From assembly GCA_027315455.1 (NCBI GenBank), contig DAHUXZ010000025.1, positions 1 to 33,982 on the forward strand: a stretch of 33,982 nt of DNA. Reading direction: 5' to 3'. The first letter of the stretch is position 1. Each line of letters starts with the position of its first letter. The stretch comes from Thermoplasmata archaeon. Lineage in GTDB: Archaea; Thermoplasmatota; Thermoplasmata; Lutacidiplasmatales; UBA184. The notes beneath the pieces were generated by a model that was not told where the DNA came from, ran no database searches, and saw only the letters and a list, made by a program, of their open reading frames with translations. Both the position numbers and the translations under genes were made by a program. Of this stretch, positions 30,850 to 33,982 are shown piece by piece.

Positions 30850-31908
30850 GTGCGCGCCCTGACGGAGGCCGAGGGACGGGTCATCGCCGTCCTCCTGGGG
30901 GGCGCCGGGGAGAGCGAGCGGGAGCGACTGCGCCGGGTCCGCGTACCGCGGTCGACCTACCACGCCGCCCGGCGACGGGCGTACGAAGAGGGGTGGCTGC
31001 GGGACCGCTACGTCCCCGACCCGGTCCGGTTCGGCCTGCGGTGGGTCTCGTTCCTGATCGCGCGGCCGTTCGCGGACCGCGGGGAGGCGTTGATCCAACG
31101 GTGGAAGGAGGAGGCCGGCAACGTGGTCATCTCCGCGAGCCCGCAGACCGCCCTCGGGGTCTTTTTCCATGCCTCGGAGAAGGGGGCCGCCCGGCTCCGC
31201 GACGAGGTCGCTTCGGCGCGGCTCGCGAGCACGCTCACCGGGGTGACCGCCCGGGTCTCCGGTCCGGAGGTCCCCGTCTACTTCGACTACGAGGGCCTCT
31301 GGACGCACCTCGCCGAGATCCCCGGTGCCGCGAGCTACCCGAACGGGCTGGGCGGATCGTTCGCCGAATCGGACGACGAGCCGCCGCCGCTCACTTCGCA
31401 CCAGCGCTGGGCGGCGACCGAGCTCATCCACCGGCCGTTCGTCGCGGAGGCCCAAGGGCGCGGCGGGCATCTCGTCGGGCCGCTCGGTCTTCCGTTCTCC
31501 CAGGTCAAGATGCTGCGTCAGGGCTGGGTGACGCATCGGGTCTTCCTCGAACCGTCCGTCCTCCCTCCGTACCGGGGGCGGGCCGCCGACGAGGTCGTCT
31601 TCGTCCTCGGGGACTTTCGGCCGGGCGTGCGGCCGGAGGCCCTTTTCGCGACGTTGACCCGGGAGTGCCGCGTCTTTCCGTTCCTCTACGCGACGCACGC
31701 CGGGCGTCTGCTCATCGGGGCCCTCGGTCGGGGAGGGCCGCTCCCGGCGGAGGAGATGCCGCGCGCCGAGCCCGCGCGTCGGCCGGTCATGCCGACCCTC
31801 CAGGCCGCGCTCGAGGGGATCGAGATCGTCGAGGAAGCGGCCGCTCGGTTCTCCCCGGTCGTCGACCACCGCTATGACCGGATCCTTCCGGCCGCCCGGC
31901 CGAGCTGA
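30850..31908 (+). CDS. Long protein with N-terminal helix-turn-helix domain, unknown family
   Basis: A 352-residue soluble protein. Residues 1-58 look like a helix-turn-helix: LTEAEGRVIAVLLGG, ERERLRRVRVPRSTYHAARR (recognition region) and AYEEGWLRDRYV. The rest is alpha/beta, including VSFLIARPFADRGEALIQRW and ALGVFFHASEKGAARL, which faintly resemble a ligand-binding strand-helix unit as in Lrp/AsnC regulators, then VFVLGDFRPGVRPEAL and a long C-terminal helix. No Cys cluster or membrane segment. I do not recognise the family; an Lrp-like regulator with an extended effector region is the best guess. The GTG start at 30850 follows a purine-rich GGGAGGGTGGAA about 10 bases upstream, a possible ribosome binding site. 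Confidence 0.65.
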   Translation: MRALTEAEGRVIAVLLGGAGESERERLRRVRVPRSTYHAARRRAYEEGWLRDRYVPDPVRFGLRWVSFLIARPFADRGEALIQRWKEEAGNVVISASPQTALGVFFHASEKGAARLRDEVASARLASTLTGVTARVSGPEVPVYFDYEGLWTHLAEIPGAASYPNGLGGSFAESDDEPPPLTSHQRWAATELIHRPFVAEAQGRGGHLVGPLGLPFSQVKMLRQGWVTHRVFLEPSVLPPYRGRAADEVVFVLGDFRPGVRPEALFATLTRECRVFPFLYATHAGRLLIGALGRGGPLPAEEMPRAEPARRPVMPTLQAALEGIEIVEEAAARFSPVVDHRYDRILPAARPS

Positions 31909-31938
31909 GCCCCGACCCATCTCGGGCCGCGCGCTCAG

Positions 31939-31946
31939 TTAATATG
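31939..31946 (+). promoter_or_regulatory. TATA box of tRNA-Arg(CCU)
   Basis: TTAATATG begins 29 bases before the first base of the tRNA, the normal archaeal spacing. Confidence 0.65.
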
Positions 31947-31967
31947 TCTGGACAGCGGCTCGAGGTC

Positions 31968-32042
31968 GGGCGTGTGGCTTAGTCTGGATAGAGCACCGGG
32001 TTCCTAACCCGGCGGCCGGGGGTTCGAATCCCCCCACGCCCG
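31968..32042 (+). tRNA. tRNA-Arg (anticodon CCU)
   Basis: A 75-base cloverleaf with all stems paired: acceptor GGGCGTG / CACGCCC (31968-31974 with 32035-32041) and discriminator G32042; D stem GCTT / GAGC (31977-31980 with 31991-31994, one G-U); anticodon stem CCGGG / CCCGG with loop TTCCTAA, anticodon CCT at 32003-32005; five-base variable loop; T stem GGGGG / CCCCC with loop TTCGAAT. No intron and no encoded CCA. It reads AGG codons, which are rare in the core genes of this window. Confidence 0.97.
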
Positions 32043-32210
32043 TAGCGATTCGTAGTCCGACTCTTCTCCTGCATCCTTCAGCCTCACCGTGGAAGGGCGA
32101 CCCCGAAGTGTTGATGAGGTGGGCTTTCCGTCAAAGACCTTCGACCACCGGTCGTGTGGAGAAGGCACCGTTTGGAGCCGACCTATTCGGGTCCCGCCGA
32201 TCCGGAATCT
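32043..32210. other. Gap after the tRNA
   Basis: I see no convincing gene here and no copy of the tRNA 3' end that would mark an attachment-site duplication. A frame with an alternative GTG at 32154 runs into the zinc-ribbon gene. Confidence 0.5.
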
Positions 32211-32387
32211 GTGCCGAAGAGCGGAGAGTTCCGGTGCAGCGGGTGCGGGGACCGACCTGAAGTGCTGCCGAGTTCTCAAGACGAGCCCATCGAGGTGACT
32301 GGCGTGAAGGTTCTGCTTCGTTGCCCGTCCTGCGGGAAGGAGCCAGGTGTCCGATCGGCGACGTGGCGTTCGCTCCATCTCGCGTGA
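32211..32387 (+). CDS. Small zinc-ribbon protein
   Basis: A 58-residue protein if the GTG at 32211 is used. It contains FRCSGCGDRPE and, 27 residues after the first pair, LLRCPSCGKEPG, two CxxC knuckles fit for one zinc ribbon. A CCTATTC box about 27 bases upstream supports this start; a GTG at 32154 in the same frame would add 19 residues with no zinc motif. Codon choice is less GC-biased than in the core genes. Function unknown; such ribbons bind nucleic acid or protein. Confidence 0.5.
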   Translation: MPKSGEFRCSGCGDRPEVLPSSQDEPIEVTGVKVLLRCPSCGKEPGVRSATWRSLHLA

Positions 32388-32483
32388 AGGTGCAGATCCG
32401 CGGTCGTGGAGCGCAGCACAAAGACCCCCCGGGCGGACGAGCCCGTCCTCCCTGCACTCTACCCGATTCATGGTCTGTCGGCC

Positions 32484-33014
32484 CTACGGAGCAAGCGGGG
32501 CGGGGAGGCCTAATCTCGCCCAGTACTCCGGTGGGAACAGGTGCCGCGGCGCCCGGGGGTTGGAGAGCAAGGCCCGGGCTTGCTCGACCGTTGCCCAGAA
32601 CCAGGGTTGCTCGCGCGGCCCGCCAACGCCTCGTTCAAGAGTCGTCCAGCCCTTGGAGGGAAGGCGATTCCCCGGCCGTAATTCGTGCCACGGGAACTCC
32701 AGGGTTCTCAACCTCCAGACTACGCGAACCGCGTCTTCCGAGAAACCGACCTGCACGGGACTGATCCAGAGGTTCGCGACGTACAGGGCGACTGGCATTC
32801 CGACGCCCAGCATCCAGACGAACACGATGTTGTCCGCAAGGCCGTCAACAGGGCGGAACAGCAGCCCGTCCAGCAGGGCCCCGGGACCCGCGAAGAACGC
32901 CAATTCGGAGAAGAGTGCGACCACCAAACCCAGCCAGATCGCCCACGCGATCAGCACATTCGGTGGACGTCGGTGGGTTGGAACCCAAGTCCACCCGTCA
33001 GAGCCTGGCCGCAC
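32484..33014 (-). CDS. Two-helix membrane protein with PH-like domain
   Basis: A 176-residue protein with two membrane segments (VLIAWAIWLGLVVALFSELA and FVWMLGVGMPVALYVANLWI). A soluble part follows, VQVGFSEDAVRVVWRLRTLE then FPWHELRPG, which resembles the strand pattern of bacterial PH-like (bPH) domains. The C-terminal stretch is helical with LFPPEYWARLGL. The frame runs upstream to a GTG at 33140, but the extra residues are Ser/Arg-rich and unlike a real N-terminus. The GTG at 33014 is preferred: a GCTATC box lies 29-33 bases upstream and AGGAGG 12 bases before it. GTG 32957 is a further alternative. Function unknown. Confidence 0.6.
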   Translation of the reverse strand: MRPGSDGWTWVPTHRRPPNVLIAWAIWLGLVVALFSELAFFAGPGALLDGLLFRPVDGLADNIVFVWMLGVGMPVALYVANLWISPVQVGFSEDAVRVVWRLRTLEFPWHELRPGNRLPSKGWTTLERGVGGPREQPWFWATVEQARALLSNPRAPRHLFPPEYWARLGLPAPLAP

Positions 33015-33116
33015 TTGTCCCGATGACCTCCTCGAAGCTCGAGATAGCGGCCACGACGAAGAAAGACTTGACGTACCGGCATGACCTGATTCTGACGAAT
33101 CCGCCCGCTTTCCGTA

Positions 33117-33278
33117 ATGCGATCGCCGGTCGGGCCCCACGGCTACGACGAAACCGCAAACCGCGCGACCGACTTCACGCTCCCCTTGGCGGTGGTTATC
33201 GGCATCGGCGCCATCGTGGCGGGATCGGTGGAGTCAGACCTCGCGGGGCGCGACTCCCGAAGGACCCTCTCGGTTTAG
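33117..33278 (+). CDS. Very small membrane protein
   Basis: A 53-residue frame: MRSPVGPHGYDETANRATDF, one membrane helix (TLPLAVVIGIGAIVAGS), then a charged tail (VESDLAGRDSRRTLSV). The hydrophobic run with polar flanks supports coding, but no clear TATA box or ribosome site is visible, so confidence is limited. It is part of a group of short membrane proteins downstream of the tRNA. Confidence 0.4.
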   Translation: MRSPVGPHGYDETANRATDFTLPLAVVIGIGAIVAGSVESDLAGRDSRRTLSV

Positions 33279-33435
33279 GGAGTCTCCCGGACTCGTTGGA
33301 CATCCTTTCCGAAGAGCAGCCGTAGCGCGCGGTCACAGGGGACCGACGGCCGAGGGACGACACAGGCCGAGGCAGGCGGGGCCCGGAATCGTCCTAAGGC
33401 TACGGTTTCTAACCCTCGGGAACCGTTAGCGACGT

Positions 33436-33699
33436 GTGGCGGCTTCCCGGGTTCGTGTGGGCCAGTATGCGAAGCTGGCGTTCCTATTCCCGGCGGGTCT
33501 CCTGGCATCGGGCTTGGCGCTGCTGATCGCCACCCCCGCCCTTTGCCCACCGGGCTCACCGTGCACCGGAACCTGTCCAGCTCTGGTCACCCCCTGCGAT
33601 TACCCCGTGGAGGGGCTCGCTCTCGTAGTGCTCGGAATGATCGCCCTCCCTCTCGCCGTCGTGTTCTACAGATCCCGACGGTACCTATCGCTCGAATGA
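33436..33699 (+). CDS. Small two-helix membrane protein
   Basis: An 87-residue protein with membrane helices at about 12-33 (KLAFLFPAGLLASGLALLIA) and 58-77 (VEGLALVVLGMIALPLAVVF), joined by a loop with four Cys (CPPGSPCTGTC and PCDY) that would lie outside and may form disulfides. The GTG at 33436 has a TTTCTAAC box (33406-33413) 23-30 bases upstream. It uses codons rare elsewhere in the window (AGA, CTA, GTA, TTG). Function unknown. Confidence 0.6.
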   Translation: MAASRVRVGQYAKLAFLFPAGLLASGLALLIATPALCPPGSPCTGTCPALVTPCDYPVEGLALVVLGMIALPLAVVFYRSRRYLSLE

Positions 33700-33821
33700 G
33701 TCGTGCGATGCAATGATCGCGTGGGGAAGGGCGGGCGCCCGTTCGCTCGCGGCAGACCCGCAGACTTGCCCCCAAGTTAAGCGCGGCCTCGCGTGTAGTT
33801 CGAAAGGATTCTGGTACCGCA

Positions 33822-33982
33822 ATGAATGAAGGCAAGCTGCCGAACCCGGTTGGTGCACAAGTTCGCCGAGCAGCCCGGGTCTACTCCGCCCTTGCCGTTC
33901 TCCTCAGTGCCCTGGCCGCGATGCTCGTCATATTTCTTGCGACCCGCACGCATTACGGGGCTTCGGTCCCTCCCTTGGTCCA
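33822..33982 (+). CDS. Membrane protein, N-terminal part only
   Basis: The frame opens with ATG at 33822 and stays open to the window edge, 53 codons. It begins MNEGKLPNPVGAQVRRAARV, followed by a membrane helix (YSALAVLLSALAAMLVIFLA) and RTHYGASVPP, consistent with an N-terminal signal anchor. An A/T box AAGTTAAG near 33774-33781 would give a leader of about 20 bases. The rest of the gene is outside the window. Confidence 0.55.
   Translation, partial: MNEGKLPNPVGAQVRRAARVYSALAVLLSALAAMLVIFLATRTHYGASVPPLV

Noticed and set aside
32004-32471. Minus-strand frame ending in SNPRPPG
   Set aside because: This end is the antisense of the tRNA T arm and anticodon arm, a well-known false protein.
33275-33835. 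Minus-strand frames of 94 and 82 codons
   Set aside because: Pro/Arg/Gly-rich shadows of the two-helix membrane protein on the plus strand, with no promoter.
31968-33982. Attachment-site duplication of the tRNA 3' end
   Set aside because: I looked for a second copy of the T-arm/acceptor sequence and an integrase gene and saw neither within the window.
1-33982. CRISPR array, insertion sequence or rRNA
   Set aside because: No regularly spaced repeats, no transposase motifs with terminal inverted repeats and no rRNA-like sequence were seen.

Overview
This window is chromosomal DNA from a GC-rich archaeon (roughly 70% G+C by eye, strong G/C preference at third codon positions). The archaeal assignment rests on several genes with diagnostic motifs: an eRF1-type release factor with NIKS and GGQ, a PUA-tailed archaeosine tRNA-guanine transglycosylase, Kae1, the small clamp-loader subunit RFC, a Sec61-beta/SecG homologue, geranylgeranyl reductase and the wybutosine enzyme Taw1. 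Most genes have a short A/T box 24-31 bases before the start codon and no Shine-Dalgarno motif. That suggests mainly leaderless mRNAs and would suit the Thermoplasmatota, but the phylum is an inference.

Layout. 1-3015 (-): a long secreted, membrane-anchored surface protein open at the window edge, with two zinc ribbons on its cytoplasmic side. 3245-8275 (-): a tight four-gene operon, cystathionine beta-synthase, cystathionine gamma-lyase/synthase, cysteinyl-tRNA synthetase and a zinc-type dehydrogenase. Facing it, 8418-10481 (+) carries a BlaI/MecI-like repressor, a membrane metallopeptidase and a secreted anchored protein, with a perfect 18-bp dyad in the shared promoter. 10370-11617 (-) is geranylgeranyl reductase and 11724-12704 (+) a His-rich exported protein. 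12712-16710 (-) is an informational cluster: family-5-like uracil-DNA glycosylase, archaeosine TGT, a small unknown protein and Kae1. 16756-17094 (-) is an unknown gene.

17278-18834 (+) encodes a bactofilin-like protein with a regular 17-residue repeat and a winged-helix protein. 18873-21670 holds a rhodanese (-), a free YHS-domain protein (+) and a copper-type P1B ATPase with its own N-terminal YHS domain (+). 21727-25851 holds Taw1 (+), Sec61-beta (-), a soluble S49 peptidase (-) and the operon rfcS-moaC-moaB (+). 25848-29228 holds a methyltransferase-like gene (-), thioredoxin (+), aRF1 (+) and a membrane protein with a C-terminal zinc ribbon (+). 29278-31908 is a divergent pair, a secreted anchored protein (-) and a long HTH-bearing protein (+), around a 10-bp palindrome.

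31968-32042 is tRNA-Arg(CCU). Beyond it, to 33982, codon usage becomes less GC-biased and only small zinc-ribbon or membrane proteins are found; this may be a genomic island at the tRNA.

Themes: sulfur and cysteine (transsulfuration, CysRS, rhodanese, thioredoxin, molybdopterin); tRNA modification at positions 15 and 37 (archaeosine, t6A, wybutosine); and the cell envelope (several signal-peptide proteins with a single C-terminal anchor). I saw no insertion sequence, CRISPR array, rRNA or complete prophage.
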